In this document: one piece after another, positions 27,526-37,461 of the stretch
How the letters are laid out: each line of letters begins with the position of its first letter
How positions within the stretch are numbered: position 1 is the stretch's first letter
NCBI GenBank assembly: GCA_903862885.1
Contig: CAIOZU010000035.1
Location: 1-64,000 of the forward strand
DNA length: 64,000 bases
Direction of reading: 5' to 3'
From: an uncultured Pseudomonadota bacterium
GTDB taxonomy: Bacteria; Pseudomonadota; Gammaproteobacteria; Steroidobacterales; Steroidobacteraceae
Position numbers and translations under genes: made by a program
Notes under the pieces: model-generated
What the model saw: the letters and a program-made list of their open reading frames with translations, nothing else
Told to the model about the DNA's origin: nothing
Database searches by the model: none

Positions 27526-29250
27526 CTAGGCTTTAGCCCGCTGACGGGGCTTTTTGGCCGGCGCGGCCGGCGCGTCTGTCACCGCGCCTAGGGACGCACT
27601 AGTGACTGAGGCCGCATATTTAGCCAGTACACCGCGCACCGCATAGGGCGTCGGCGCACGCCACAAAGCCGCTCGCCGCTTCAATTCGGAAGCGGCCACC
27701 AGCAAATTCAGTTCGCGCTTTTTGGCATCAATGCGGATGCGATCGCCGTCTTTGACCCAGGCGAGCGGGCCACCGACCGCCGCTTCCGGCGACACGTGCC
27801 CCACCACAAAGCCATGACTTCCGCCAGAAAACCGCCCATCGGTAATCAAAGCCACCTGATCGCCTAGGCCTTTACCAATGATCGCACCGGTGGGACTGAG
27901 CATCTCTCGCATACCCGGCCCCCCCTTCGGCCCCTCATAGCGAATAACCACCACGTCGCCCGCCTTCACCCCACCGTCTAAGATCGCCTGCAAACTGGAT
28001 TCTTCAGAATCAAATACGCGTGCAACTCCTTCAAATGTCGTCCCTTCTTTGCCTGTGATTTTGGCCACCGCCCCCTCAGGGGCTAAATTGCCGTACATCA
28101 CCACCAGATGACTGTCTTTTTTGATCGGTGACGAAAAAGAACGCACCACATCCTGACGGGCCGGATAGCGCGGGGCTTTTTTCAAGCTCGCGGCCATGGT
28201 CTCGCCACTCACCGTCAAACACTCCCCATGCAGCAGCCCCTCGGCGAGCAGCGCCTTCATCAACGGCCGAATGCCGCCAATGGCGATTAACTCCGACATC
28301 ATGTATTTGCCACTGGGCTTGAGATCCGCCAGCACCGGCACGTGTTTGCCAATGCGCGTGAAGTCATCTAGCGACAAGGGCACACCGGCTGAGTGCGCGA
28401 TCGCCAATAAGTGCAGCACCGCATTGGTGGAGCCGCCTAAGGCAATCACCACAGTGATCGCATTCTCAAAGGCTTTGCGGGTCAGAATATGGGAGGGCCG
28501 TATGCCTGCCTTCACTAAGTGCACCACCGCCTCACCCGCCCGCCGGCAATCCTCTTGCTTGGTCCGCGAAACCGCTTCTTGCGCAGAGCTGTTGGGTAAG
28601 CTCATGCCAAGCGCTTCAATCGCAGAGGCCATGGTGTTGGCGGTGTACATGCCACCGCAACTGCCCGCACCGGGAATCGCTGTTTTCTCAACATCCCGTA
28701 ACTGCGCCGCACTCGTGGCCCCACTGGCAAAGCTACCCACCGCCTCAAATACCGAGACGATGTCACGGTGATGAGCCCCGGGTTTAATGGTGCCGCCATA
28801 GACAAACACCGCAGGACGATCGAGCCGGGCAATCGCCATCAAGCAACCCGGCATATTTTTATCGCAGCCACCGATGGCCACTAAGCCATCAAAGCCTTGT
28901 GCCCCAGCCACCGTCTCAATCGAATCGGCAATCACCTCTCGCGACACAAGCGAGAAACGCATGCCGGGGGTGCCCATGGAGATGCCATCCGACACGGTGA
29001 TCGTATTAAAAATACGACTCTTAGCGCCGGCTCGATCCGCCCCCTCCGCCGCCACCGTCGCCAAGCCGTCTAAGTGCATGTTGCACGGCGTGATGTTAGA
29101 CCACGTGGTGGCGATACCGATGGAGAGCTTTTCAAAATCTTGATCCTTGTAGCCCACCGCACGCAGCATGGCGCGCGAAGGGGCCTGCTTCGTGCCTTCC
29201 ATCACGAGACGGGAATAGGCTCGGGGATCATTCAATTTTTTACGGGTCAT
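27526..29250 (-). CDS. ilvD: Dihydroxy-acid dehydratase
   Basis: Iron-sulfur dehydratase making 2-ketoisovalerate and 2-keto-3-methylvalerate in valine, leucine and isoleucine synthesis. The 574-residue protein has cluster-ligand Cys motifs [22 protein letters not shown] and [12 protein letters not shown], then [14 protein letters not shown], and the C-terminal [20 protein letters not shown]. The length matches the shorter IlvD class. It is separated from the leu genes by 2.5 kb, and a possible attenuator-like structure lies just upstream. Confidence 0.96.
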   Translation of the reverse strand: MTRKKLNDPRAYSRLVMEGTKQAPSRAMLRAVGYKDQDFEKLSIGIATTWSNITPCNMHLDGLATVAAEGADRAGAKSRIFNTITVSDGISMGTPGMRFSLVSREVIADSIETVAGAQGFDGLVAIGGCDKNMPGCLMAIARLDRPAVFVYGGTIKPGAHHRDIVSVFEAVGSFASGATSAAQLRDVEKTAIPGAGSCGGMYTANTMASAIEALGMSLPNSSAQEAVSRTKQEDCRRAGEAVVHLVKAGIRPSHILTRKAFENAITVVIALGGSTNAVLHLLAIAHSAGVPLSLDDFTRIGKHVPVLADLKPSGKYMMSELIAIGGIRPLMKALLAEGLLHGECLTVSGETMAASLKKAPRYPARQDVVRSFSSPIKKDSHLVVMYGNLAPEGAVAKITGKEGTTFEGVARVFDSEESSLQAILDGGVKAGDVVVIRYEGPKGGPGMREMLSPTGAIIGKGLGDQVALITDGRFSGGSHGFVVGHVSPEAAVGGPLAWVKDGDRIRIDAKKRELNLLVAASELKRRAALWRAPTPYAVRGVLAKYAASVTSASLGAVTDAPAAPAKKPRQRAKA

Positions 29251-29276
29251 GACATCACTTATGTAAATTAAAGGTC

Positions 29277-29363
29277 AAAAAAAAGCGTCTCGATCAGCGT
29301 CAACGGATGCGCAGTGTGCCGTTCGCCGGGCTTTGAATCCAGTACCCGCTGATCGCCATCCGT
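29277..29363 (-). promoter_or_regulatory. Possible attenuator in the ilvD leader
   Basis: On the minus strand two interleaved inverted repeats occur: ACGGATG (29357-29363) with CATCCGT (29303-29309), and CGATCAGCG (29347-29355) with CGCTGATCG (29291-29299). They cannot form together except as a pseudoknot. The second is followed after 6 bases by eight T, ending 27 bp before ilvD. A 19-codon open frame (29300-29359) with three Ile codons crosses the structure, its third codon being ATC inside the second repeat. There is no room for a promoter between the T run and ilvD, so ilvD needs readthrough. Loop length (47 bases) is large and no clear leader ribosome-binding site is present, so this is tentative. 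Confidence 0.35.
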
Positions 29364-29388
29364 CAACGCGCTCGGTGGTCGCCTCGAC

Positions 29389-29934
29389 TCAGCGTTGCCC
29401 TCGCTGCAACTGGGAGAAGAAACCATAAGACGGATCCGCGCTCCCCGGCTTACCAATGTAAGCACCGGCAATAATCGAGTTATCTAGGTTGACGATCGAG
29501 GGGTTATGCAAGTTTGCCCAGTCGGCCACGACCGCGCGGTGGGAGAACTTCCAGACACCCTCGCGCTTTTCGTACTTATCGAAATAGCGACCACCAATCA
29601 GCAAATCGATGGCTCCGTTGTCGGTGCGGATCTTGTGGAAAGCAATGATGTACACCTCCCCTTCTGCGTGGTCGCCGTTCAATTTTAAATTCACGGTGGT
29701 GACGTTGTGGTGCAGAATTTCCATCGGCGCCTGAATTTCTGGCAGCTTGTCGATGAAGTCCATGGCCAGCCCTTTAAAGAAGGAGGCATGATCATCCAAG
29801 GCGTCGGGATGATAGAGCGAGCGCATTTTTTCATTGTCGTGCCGATCCGCGGCATTGCAGTAGGCAAACAGCAATTCATAGATCGCCTGCTTGTCGAGAA
29901 GCCCCTGTAATTGCGCTTCGAGATCAGGAGTCAT
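29389..29934 (-). CDS. NTF2/SnoaL-like protein
   Basis: A 181-residue protein of the NTF2-like fold (SnoaL-like polyketide-cyclase or ketosteroid-isomerase-type). ATG 29934 is preceded by AAGGATGGAG. It opens with a helix LLDKQAIYELLFAYCNAADRHD, the family motif with Y and D, then YHPDALDDHA, HHNVTTVNLKLNGDHAEGEVYIIA and GGRYFDKYEKREGVWKFSHR. Many such proteins are small-molecule isomerases, dehydratases or stress proteins; the substrate is not readable. It lies upstream of ilvD on the same strand and may share its transcript. Confidence 0.75.
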   Translation of the reverse strand: MTPDLEAQLQGLLDKQAIYELLFAYCNAADRHDNEKMRSLYHPDALDDHASFFKGLAMDFIDKLPEIQAPMEILHHNVTTVNLKLNGDHAEGEVYIIAFHKIRTDNGAIDLLIGGRYFDKYEKREGVWKFSHRAVVADWANLHNPSIVNLDNSIIAGAYIGKPGSADPSYGFFSQLQRGQR

Positions 29935-29994
29935 ACTCCATCCTTTAATTGAGTTAAAGCGTCCCACCCACCTCGACGATCGACCCACGGCGAC

Positions 29995-31404
29995 TCACCC
30001 GGGCGGGTAGCGCGACGCGAGCAAAGCATACAACGCACGCAGGGTTTGCGCCTCACCACCTACCGGTCGCCCCGGGCGTTCGCGGCCATTCCAGGCGTAC
30101 AAATCAATGTGCACCCATGCCACAGACTCTGGCACGAAACGACGCAGAAATAGCGCGGCCACAATCGAGCCCGCAAAACTCTGCGCTGACGCATTGGTGA
30201 GGTCAGCCACTTTGGACGACAGATCATCGGCATAAGGTGCCCACAGCGGCATGGGCCACATCGGGTCAGCGCTCGCCCGCGAAGCGGCCATGACCTCAGC
30301 CGTCAACGCGTCGCTACTCGTATACAGTGCCGGCAACTCCTGTCCTAAGGCCACGCGCGCGGCCCCGGTGAGGGTCGCTAAATCAATGAGCAAATCGGGT
30401 GACTCTTCAGCGGCAAGGGTCAACGCATCGGCCAACACCAGCCGCCCCTCGGCATCCGTGTTGGTGACTTCAACGGTCAGTCCCTGACGCGTCGCCAACA
30501 CATCGCCCGGTCGATACGCGTTCGCCGCCACACTGTTTTCAACCGCGGGAATCAGCAATCGCAGGCGAACGGGTAAGGCCGCTGCCATCACAGCCTGCGC
30601 CAAGCCCAACGCACAGGCGGCACCGCCCATGTCCTTTTTCATCAGCCCCATCGCCTGAGAGGGCTTTAAATCAAGCCCTCCCGTATCAAAACACACGCCT
30701 TTACCCACGATCGTGACCAAAGGCCCTGCACGCCCAAAGCGCAGATCCACCAAGCGAGGTGCGGCCGGTGCCGCACGACCCACGGCGTGAATCAGCGGAA
30801 AACCTTGGGCGAGCAACGCATCACCCACCACCTGCGTCACGCGCGCACCGAAGCGCTCCCCCACGGCCTCAACCGCCGCGGCCAGCTCCGCAGGACCTAA
30901 GTCACAGGCGGGGGTATTGATCAGATCCCGCGCCAGGGTATCCGCGGCGACTAGGCGGCGAACGTAGGCGAGGTCTGCGCCTGGCGGTGGCACCAATTGC
31001 GCGCTCGGCAGCGGTCGTGGGGACGTCCGGTACCGATCAAAGCGGTATTGACCCATGGCCCAACCCAAGGCCACTTCGGTCGCGGCCGCGGCCGGGAGGG
31101 CCTGCGCACACTGGTAAATCCCAGGCAGGAGCCGCTCCACCCACCCGGCCACCTCCGCCGCCTGGATCGTCCCGAGTGCGCGGGTGCCACCCAAGCCCCA
31201 CACCACGCCGGACACCGCGCCCGTGGCATCCGGCAGCGTGAGCATTCGCCCGCTTTGGCCGCTAAAGCCGTGACCTTGGGCCCATGCCCGGGCGATCCCG
31301 GCGCGATCGGGCGACAGCGCGGCCAACCAGGGCTCCCATTGGCTCTCCGAGACCCACCATAGGGGCCGGCGCTCGCCTAAAACGTCCTCACTGAATGAAT
31401 CCAT
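29995..31404 (-). CDS. Leucyl aminopeptidase family (M17)
   Basis: A cytosolic dizinc aminopeptidase of 469 residues. The catalytic domain has GKGVCFDTGGLDLKPSQAM (metal ligands Lys/Asp region), MKKDMGGAA, and the M17 signature NTDAEGRLVLADAL, followed by ATLTGAARVALG and a C-terminal HIDLYAWN. The N-terminal domain is divergent from PepA and closer to the PepB/short M17 type. It is 60 bp upstream of the NTF2-like gene on the same strand and divergent from ilvC-leu. Peptide-derived leucine release beside leucine synthesis is suggestive but not proof of a link. Confidence 0.88.
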   Translation of the reverse strand: MDSFSEDVLGERRPLWWVSESQWEPWLAALSPDRAGIARAWAQGHGFSGQSGRMLTLPDATGAVSGVVWGLGGTRALGTIQAAEVAGWVERLLPGIYQCAQALPAAAATEVALGWAMGQYRFDRYRTSPRPLPSAQLVPPPGADLAYVRRLVAADTLARDLINTPACDLGPAELAAAVEAVGERFGARVTQVVGDALLAQGFPLIHAVGRAAPAAPRLVDLRFGRAGPLVTIVGKGVCFDTGGLDLKPSQAMGLMKKDMGGAACALGLAQAVMAAALPVRLRLLIPAVENSVAANAYRPGDVLATRQGLTVEVTNTDAEGRLVLADALTLAAEESPDLLIDLATLTGAARVALGQELPALYTSSDALTAEVMAASRASADPMWPMPLWAPYADDLSSKVADLTNASAQSFAGSIVAALFLRRFVPESVAWVHIDLYAWNGRERPGRPVGGEAQTLRALYALLASRYPPG

Positions 31405-31471
31405 TACCCCGTTTTCCTGTCAAGTGCCTACCCCATCCGGTGGATCAGAATAACTTAAGCGAACCAAAGCG

Positions 31472-31496
31472 TTGACAAGGCTTATGCGCGTATGAT
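31472..31496 (+). promoter_or_regulatory. Possible promoter of the ilvC-leu leader
   Basis: A perfect TTGACA (31472-31477) and TATGAT (31491-31496) lie just upstream of the leader peptide, but the 13-base spacing is too short for a standard sigma-70 promoter. The -35 is good; the true -10 may be the weaker ATGACA at 17-base spacing. Confidence 0.35.
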
Positions 31497-31527
31497 GACA
31501 TCGCACCGTTATTTGAAGTAAGACCTT

Positions 31528-31641
31528 ATGGTTACCCGCAACAATCTGGCCTTTCTCGTCGATCCGACGTCAGCCGCACGCCCTAAGGCGCTGCTGCTGG
31601 GCCTCCTTACATCCCCTCACAGGTGCGGGCTCCACGGCTGA
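31528..31641 (+). CDS. Leucine-rich leader peptide of the ilvC-leuACDB operon
   Basis: A 37-codon open frame from ATG 31528 to TGA 31639-31641. It contains the run ALLLGLLT (Leu codons CTG CTG CTG, Gly, CTC CTT) at codons 21-28, as in leu operon leader peptides; 8 of 37 codons are Leu. The antiterminator half 31622-31629 lies inside the frame 13 bases beyond the last clustered Leu codon, so a ribosome finishing the peptide would cover it, while one starved for leucine would leave it free. No strong ribosome-binding site is visible. Confidence 0.8.
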   Translation: MVTRNNLAFLVDPTSAARPKALLLGLLTSPHRCGLHG

Positions 31642-31703
31642 CCATAGGTCGACCAGAAAGATCAGGAACCCCGCACCGGCCATGCCGAGGCGGGGTTTTT
31701 TTT
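31622..31703 (+). terminator. Leucine attenuator: antiterminator and terminator
   Basis: Terminator: AACCCCGC (31667-31674) pairs with GCGGGGTT (31690-31697), with an inner CGGC/GCCG stem, followed by eight T (31696-31703). Competing antiterminator: GGTGCGGG (31622-31629) is perfectly complementary to CCCGCACC (31670-31677), which overlaps the 5' arm of the terminator. With the leader peptide this is the full classical attenuation layout, 43 bp before ilvC. Confidence 0.85.
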
Positions 31704-31745
31704 CGGCCATTTCACTATTTTTTTAATTGAACTCGGAGACAGCTC

Positions 31746-32741
31746 ATGCGGATTTATTCAGCGAAAGATGTTGATCAAAAAGCCCTTCGTGGCGCCACCA
31801 TCGCCATTGTCGGTTATGGCAGCCAAGGCCGAGCGCACGCGCTCAACCTGAAAGACAGCGGCTACAACGTCGTGGTCGGCGTGCGCCGTAGCGGACCGAG
31901 CTGGAAGAAAGCACAGAAAGATGGCCTGAAGGTCGCAGAGCCTGCCAAGGCGGTGATCGGTGCCAAGTTAGTGGCGCTGTTAACGCCTGACCTCACGCAA
32001 GCCGCGGTCTATAAGGAAATCGAGAAGACCCTCGAGCAAGGTGCGGCCCTGCTATTCGCCCATGGTTTCAACATCCACTTCAACCAGATTAAGCCGCGCA
32101 AGGATTTGGATGTCGTGCTGATCGCACCCAAAGGCCCGGGCGATCTGGTGCGTCGTCAGTATCAGCAAGGCCGCGGCGTCCCCTGCCTAATTGCCGTGGC
32201 ACAAAATGCCACGCGTCGCGCTAAGCAAGTGGCCTTGGCGTATGCGCATGGCATCGGTGGCACCCGTGGTGGCGTGCTGGAAACGACCTTTGAGGAAGAG
32301 ACCGTCACCGATCTGTTCGGCGAGCAGGTCGTGCTGTGCGGTGGCACGACCGAGTTGGTGTTGCGCGCCTATGAGACCTTAGTGGAAGCAGGCTACAAGC
32401 CAGAAGCCGCTTACTACGAGTGTCTACATGAGCTGAAACTCATAGTGGATCTGCTCCACGAAGGGGGCATCACCAAGATGCACCAGTTCATTTCGGAAAC
32501 CGCCAAGTATGGCGATCTGACGCGCGGTCCGCGCATCGTCACCAAGGCGACCAAAGCCGAGATGAAGAAAATCCTTACGGAAATTCAGTCAGGCAAGTTT
32601 GCACGTCAGTGGATCAAGGAAACCAAGACGGGCAAGAAGCAGTACAACAAGTTGATGGCCAAGGACTTGAAGCACCCCATCGAGAAGGTCGGCCGCCAGT
32701 TGCGCGATCGCATGCCTTGGCTCGAGCAGGGCGTTAAGTAA
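31746..32741 (+). CDS. ilvC: Ketol-acid reductoisomerase
   Basis: NADPH-dependent enzyme converting acetolactate to dihydroxyisovalerate. The 331-residue class I protein has the Rossmann motif [62 protein letters not shown], and the active-site segments [15 protein letters not shown] and [18 protein letters not shown], with Mg ligands Asp and Glu. GGAG stands 7 bases before ATG 31746. It heads ilvC-leuACDB; acetolactate synthase genes (ilvBN), often upstream, are absent here. Confidence 0.97.
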   Translation: MRIYSAKDVDQKALRGATIAIVGYGSQGRAHALNLKDSGYNVVVGVRRSGPSWKKAQKDGLKVAEPAKAVIGAKLVALLTPDLTQAAVYKEIEKTLEQGAALLFAHGFNIHFNQIKPRKDLDVVLIAPKGPGDLVRRQYQQGRGVPCLIAVAQNATRRAKQVALAYAHGIGGTRGGVLETTFEEETVTDLFGEQVVLCGGTTELVLRAYETLVEAGYKPEAAYYECLHELKLIVDLLHEGGITKMHQFISETAKYGDLTRGPRIVTKATKAEMKKILTEIQSGKFARQWIKETKTGKKQYNKLMAKDLKHPIEKVGRQLRDRMPWLEQGVK

Positions 32742-32753
32742 GGAGTAGAGACG

Positions 32754-34340
32754 ATGTCGATCCAAGATCCCAAGCGCGTCATTATTTTCGACACGACCCT
32801 TCGTGATGGCGAGCAGTCACCAGGCTGCAGCATGAGCCTTCCGGAGAAACTTCGTATCGCAAAGGCGCTGGCGGATCTTGGCGTTGATGTCATTGAAGCC
32901 GGCTTCCCCGCTGCCTCGAAAGGTGACTGGGAAGCCGTGCAGGCGATCGCCCGTGAGATCCAAGGGCCGATCATCTGCGCACTGGCGCGCTGCAACCGGG
33001 GCGACATCGATAAGGCGTTCAGCGCAATCAAAGACGCGCCCCGCCGCCGTATCCATGTCTTTTTGGCGACCAGCGCGATCCATCGCGAGCACAAGCTCAA
33101 CATGGCGAAAGACGAGATTATTCGCGCTGCCGTCGAAGGCGTGCGCTACGCCAAAAGTCTCACTGACGATGTGGAGTTCTCGCCCGAGGACGCCTCACGA
33201 ACCGAGTTGGATTTTCTCACCGAGGTCGTGACTGCGGCGATTGAGGCAGGTGCCACCACGATTAATGTCCCGGATACGGTGGGCTACACTACCCCACACG
33301 AGTTTTCGGAAGTATTCAGTCACCTAAAAAAACATGTCAAAAATATCGATCAGGCGGTGCTGTCGGTGCATTGTCACAATGACTTAGGCATGGCAGTCGC
33401 TAACAGCTTGGCGGCGGCCAGTGCCGGCGCAAGACAAATCGAGTGCACCATTAATGGCATCGGTGAGCGAGCCGGCAACTGCTCACTCGAAGAAGTGGTC
33501 ATGGCCATCAAGACCCGAGAGAGCTTCTACCAGCTGCACACCGGCATTCAGACCACCCGACTCTATCCGACCTCGCGACTGGTCTCGACCATCACCGGCA
33601 TGCTGATCCCGCGCAATAAAGCCATCGTCGGTGAAAATGCGTTTGCGCATGAAGCCGGCATTCATCAGCACGGCATGCTGAAGCACCACTCGACCTATGA
33701 AATCATGCGACCGACCGATGTCGGCTTAAGCCGCACCAGCTTAGTCTTAGGCAAACACAGCGGCCGGCACGCCTTTCGAGAGCGTATCGAAGCGTTAGGT
33801 TTTCATCTCGGTGACAGCGAGCTGGAACGGGCCTTCGTTGACTTCAAGACGCTTGCTGACAAGAAAAAAGAGCTGTTCGATGGCGATATCGAAGCCTTGG
33901 TGCTGCGCACCGACGGCGCCACCGCTGGCCCTTGGTTCTTTGAATCACTCACCACACAGGCGAGCAGCGGGCAGGCGGCGATCGCCTCGATCCGCTTACG
34001 CCATGCCGATGGTCACATCGCTGAGCAGTCTGCAACCGGTGAAGGACCCGTCGATGCCACCTTTAAAGCCATTGAATTGGCCACCGGTTTGGTCGTCAAA
34101 CTGCGCAGCTTCGAAGTGCGCGGCGTGACCCAAGGCGAGGATGCGCAGGGCGAGGCGATCGTCAATGTCGTGCATAACGAGCGTCATTATCGCGGCTCTA
34201 GTGTCACCACCAATATCGTTGAATCCAGTGCCCATGCGTTGATTGAAGTGGTCAATCGAATCCTAACGACACGTCAAAGTAGCCCATCCACCCACCCGCA
34301 GCTGTCGAATGACCGCGCGGTTGTTGAGACCATTATCTAA
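32754..34340 (+). CDS. leuA: 2-isopropylmalate synthase
   Basis: First committed enzyme of leucine synthesis, 528 residues. The TIM barrel shows [17 protein letters not shown], metal ligands in [14 protein letters not shown] and [15 protein letters not shown], and [12 protein letters not shown]. The C-terminal LeuA dimer/regulatory domain (about 390-510) is present, so leucine feedback inhibition is expected. A strong AAGGAG ribosome-binding site lies before ATG 32754. It ends in the TAATG junction with leuC. Confidence 0.97.
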   Translation: MSIQDPKRVIIFDTTLRDGEQSPGCSMSLPEKLRIAKALADLGVDVIEAGFPAASKGDWEAVQAIAREIQGPIICALARCNRGDIDKAFSAIKDAPRRRIHVFLATSAIHREHKLNMAKDEIIRAAVEGVRYAKSLTDDVEFSPEDASRTELDFLTEVVTAAIEAGATTINVPDTVGYTTPHEFSEVFSHLKKHVKNIDQAVLSVHCHNDLGMAVANSLAAASAGARQIECTINGIGERAGNCSLEEVVMAIKTRESFYQLHTGIQTTRLYPTSRLVSTITGMLIPRNKAIVGENAFAHEAGIHQHGMLKHHSTYEIMRPTDVGLSRTSLVLGKHSGRHAFRERIEALGFHLGDSELERAFVDFKTLADKKKELFDGDIEALVLRTDGATAGPWFFESLTTQASSGQAAIASIRLRHADGHIAEQSATGEGPVDATFKAIELATGLVVKLRSFEVRGVTQGEDAQGEAIVNVVHNERHYRGSSVTTNIVESSAHALIEVVNRILTTRQSSPSTHPQLSNDRAVVETII

Positions 34341-35740
34341 TGCCAAGTACATTGTTTGAAAAAATATGGGCGGCACATCAAGTGGTGCCTGAGACCCTCG
34401 ACACACCGGCCGTGCTGTATGTGGATCTCCACCTCACCCATGAGGTGACCACCCCGCAGGCGTTCACCATGCTGCGCGAGCGCGGGCTTCAGGTGCGACG
34501 ACCCGATCTCACTTTTGCGACCATGGATCACTCGACCCCGACAGACGCGGATCAGTTATTTGGTCGCGTGCCGATCAAGTTAGTCAGCGCCGCCAAACAA
34601 ATCGAGCAGTTCGATAAAAACTGCAAGGAATTTGGCATTGAGTTGCTAGACGTCATGCATGCGGATCGTGGCATCGTGCACATCATCGGGCCTGAACTGG
34701 GCCTTACGCAGCCGGGCAAAACGATCGTTTGCGGCGACAGCCACACGAGCACCCACGGTGCCTTTGGCGCACTGGCCTTTGGCATTGGCACCACGGAAGT
34801 CGGTCAAGTGCTTGCCACCCAATGCCTATTACAGCGCAAAGCAAAAAGTCTCGCGGTCAATGTGGAGGGCGCACTGCCCGCCGGTGTGGCCGCCAAAGAT
34901 TTAATCTTAGCGATCATTCGCACGCTCGGCGTATCAGGAGGCACGGGTTCCGTCATTGAATACCGTGGCTCCACCATTCGGGCACTGTCCATGGATGAGC
35001 GCATGACGGTGTGCAATATGTCAATTGAAGCCGGTGCGCGCGCAGGTCTTGTGGCACCGGATGAGACCACCTTCGCGTATCTAAAAGGTCGGGCGCACGC
35101 CCCGGCCGGTGCCGCCTGGGATCAAGCCATCGCCCGCTGGCGCACACTCGTCAGTGATCCAGGCGCGGTCTTTGATCGCGAGATTCACATCGATGCCACC
35201 CAGCTAAAACCAATGATCACCTATGGCACCCATCCGGGCATGTCGGTGGCCATTGATGAACCGATCCCGAATCTGCTTAATGATCCCGTGTTTCAAAAGT
35301 CCATTGACTATATGGGTCTCACACCCGGTCAGCAGATGCTTGGCCAAAAAATCGACGTGGTATTTGTGGGTAGCTGCACCAACGCCCGCTTATCGGACCT
35401 GCGAGCGGCGGCTCAGGTCATGCAAGGCCGTCACGTCGCCCCAGGCGTCACCTGCTTGATCGTGCCGGGCTCACAAGCGATCAAACGCGAGGCGGAGCGT
35501 GAAGGACTCGACAAAATCTTTATTGCGGCAGGTGCCGAGTGGCGCGAATCCGGCTGTTCGATGTGCCTTGGTATGAACGGCGATTTGGTTCCGCGTGGGG
35601 CTTACTGCGTCAGCACCAGCAACCGCAATTTTGAAGGACGCCAAGGGATCGGCTCGCGCACCCTGTTGGCGAGTCCCGCGCTAGCGGCTGCCTCTGCCAT
35701 CGCCGGTTGCGTAGCAGATCCACGCGCCCTCAACGCTTAA
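34340..35740 (+). CDS. leuC: 3-isopropylmalate dehydratase large subunit
   Basis: Aconitase-family [4Fe-4S] isomerase subunit, 466 residues. Cluster Cys residues are in [14 protein letters not shown] and [33 protein letters not shown] is the conserved active-site stretch. The ATG shares one base with the leuA stop codon. It works with LeuD. Confidence 0.97.
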   Translation: MPSTLFEKIWAAHQVVPETLDTPAVLYVDLHLTHEVTTPQAFTMLRERGLQVRRPDLTFATMDHSTPTDADQLFGRVPIKLVSAAKQIEQFDKNCKEFGIELLDVMHADRGIVHIIGPELGLTQPGKTIVCGDSHTSTHGAFGALAFGIGTTEVGQVLATQCLLQRKAKSLAVNVEGALPAGVAAKDLILAIIRTLGVSGGTGSVIEYRGSTIRALSMDERMTVCNMSIEAGARAGLVAPDETTFAYLKGRAHAPAGAAWDQAIARWRTLVSDPGAVFDREIHIDATQLKPMITYGTHPGMSVAIDEPIPNLLNDPVFQKSIDYMGLTPGQQMLGQKIDVVFVGSCTNARLSDLRAAAQVMQGRHVAPGVTCLIVPGSQAIKREAEREGLDKIFIAAGAEWRESGCSMCLGMNGDLVPRGAYCVSTSNRNFEGRQGIGSRTLLASPALAAASAIAGCVADPRALNA

Positions 35741-35758
35741 GCATTGGAATCACTGTCT

Positions 35759-36334
35759 ATGGAACCCATTACTCGTATTCAATCACGCACCGTGGTGATG
35801 CCCAGCACCAACATCGATACCGACCAGATCATGCCCGCGCGGTTTCTAACCACCACCACCCGCGCAGGCATCGCCAAGCATTTGTTTGCCGATTGGCGTT
35901 ATGACCGTGATGGCAACCCCATCGCAGACTTTGTGCTGAATCAACCTGAAGCCATTGGCTGTCAAGTATTGGTCGCTGGGCGCAACATCGGTTGCGGCTC
36001 CTCGCGCGAACATGCGCCTTGGGGCTTATACGATTTTGGATTTCGCGCAGTGATCAGCAGTGAGATTGCTGATATTTTCAAAAATAACAGTCTAAAAAAT
36101 GGCCTGCTACCGATCGTGGTCGATGAGACGACGCTGGAGTGGTTGCTCGCCAATCCAGGGGCTCTGGTCACCATTGATCTCGAGCGCTGCACACTGACTT
36201 TGCCCACCGGCGCCGTGGTGCAATTTCCCATCGAATCCTTCGCACGCGTCTGCCTCTTAAATGGGGTCGATGAGACGGGGTACTTGTTGTCACAAAATGA
36301 TGCGATCTCTCAGTTTGAGAAGCACCGCGCATGA
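35759..36334 (+). CDS. leuD: 3-isopropylmalate dehydratase small subunit
   Basis: The swivelling-domain partner of LeuC, 191 residues from ATG 35759 ([10 protein letters not shown]); an upstream in-frame TTG at 35744 is less likely. Motifs: [37 protein letters not shown] (substrate-binding Ser/Arg), and [10 protein letters not shown]. The stop codon overlaps leuB as ATGA. Confidence 0.96.
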   Translation: MEPITRIQSRTVVMPSTNIDTDQIMPARFLTTTTRAGIAKHLFADWRYDRDGNPIADFVLNQPEAIGCQVLVAGRNIGCGSSREHAPWGLYDFGFRAVISSEIADIFKNNSLKNGLLPIVVDETTLEWLLANPGALVTIDLERCTLTLPTGAVVQFPIESFARVCLLNGVDETGYLLSQNDAISQFEKHRA

Positions 36335-37386
36335 AAGCACTCATCGCTGTTCTACCCGGAGATGGCATCGGCCCCGAAGTCACGATCGAAGCGGTCGCCT
36401 GCCTTAAAGCCATTGCCACTCGCTTCGGCCATGACTTCACTTTTGAAGAAGCCCCGGTCGGGGCTGTCGCCATCGAGACGCTCGGTGATCCTTTACCGGC
36501 AGCCACTCTCGCTCTGGCTCGACGTGCGCACGCGGTCTTATTTGGCGCCATCGGCAGCCCCCGCTACGCCGACCCCACCCTCAAAGTGCGGCCCGAGCAA
36601 GCGATCCTCGGTCTTCGCCGTGAACTCGATCTGTATGCCAATTTGCGACCCGTCACTTGCTTTGATGCGGTCATTGATGCGTCACCTCTCAAGCCTGAAC
36701 TCCTCAAGGGCGTTGACATCATGGTGGTGCGTGAACTCACCGGTGGCATTTACTTCGGAGAAAAAACCCGCACCGAGACCCGCGCGACCGACTTGTGTGT
36801 CTACACCGTGACCGAAGTGGAGCGCATCGCGCGACTCGGCGGCAAACTTGCTCAGTCACGTGGCAACAAACTCACCTCGGTCGACAAGGCCAATGTCCTT
36901 GAGACCTCACGCCTATGGCGCTCGGTCGTGACTCGCATCATGCAAACGGAATTCCCCTCAGTCGCCTTGGACCACATGTACATCGATGCGGCCAGCATGC
37001 ATCTGTTGCGACGGCCGGCCGATTTTGACGTAGTGATCACCGAGAATATGTTCGGCGACATCCTGACTGATGAGGCATCGATGCTGCCAGGGTCTTTGGG
37101 ATTGTGTCCATCCGCCTCGCTAGGCGCCGGCACATCGGGCATCTATGAGCCGATTCATGGATCGGCACCCGATATCGCAGGACAAGGCATTGCTAACCCC
37201 TATGCGACGATCCTCTCCGCCGCACTGCTATTACGCTATTCGCTTGGTCTTGAAACCGAGGCCAAGACACTCGAAGCGGCGGTGGTCAGTGCGCTGACCG
37301 CAGGCGTTCGCACGGCTGATCTGAAGCCCCGTGGACCCGCTGCCACGACGCAACACGCCGGTCGCGCAGTCATTGAAAGACTGTAA
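36331..37386 (+). CDS. leuB: 3-isopropylmalate dehydrogenase
   Basis: NAD-dependent oxidative decarboxylase, 351 residues. It has [15 protein letters not shown], the substrate-binding [26 protein letters not shown], catalytic Tyr/Lys regions ([26 protein letters not shown]), metal-binding [12 protein letters not shown] and [19 protein letters not shown], and the NAD site [18 protein letters not shown]. It is last in ilvC-leuACDB, 75 bp before soxB. Confidence 0.97.
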   Translation: MKALIAVLPGDGIGPEVTIEAVACLKAIATRFGHDFTFEEAPVGAVAIETLGDPLPAATLALARRAHAVLFGAIGSPRYADPTLKVRPEQAILGLRRELDLYANLRPVTCFDAVIDASPLKPELLKGVDIMVVRELTGGIYFGEKTRTETRATDLCVYTVTEVERIARLGGKLAQSRGNKLTSVDKANVLETSRLWRSVVTRIMQTEFPSVALDHMYIDAASMHLLRRPADFDVVITENMFGDILTDEASMLPGSLGLCPSASLGAGTSGIYEPIHGSAPDIAGQGIANPYATILSAALLLRYSLGLETEAKTLEAAVVSALTAGVRTADLKPRGPAATTQHAGRAVIERL

Positions 37387-37461
37387 ACCGCACGGCGCCC
37401 GTCCGTCTGTCGAGCCCAGCAGTGGGCCGGGCACCTGCATTCGGCTACACCGGGTAGTCCG

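Noticed and set aside
31472-31496. TTGACA plus TATGAT as a confident sigma-70 promoter for ilvC-leu
   Set aside because: The 13-bp spacer is outside the normal range, so it is listed only as a possible promoter.
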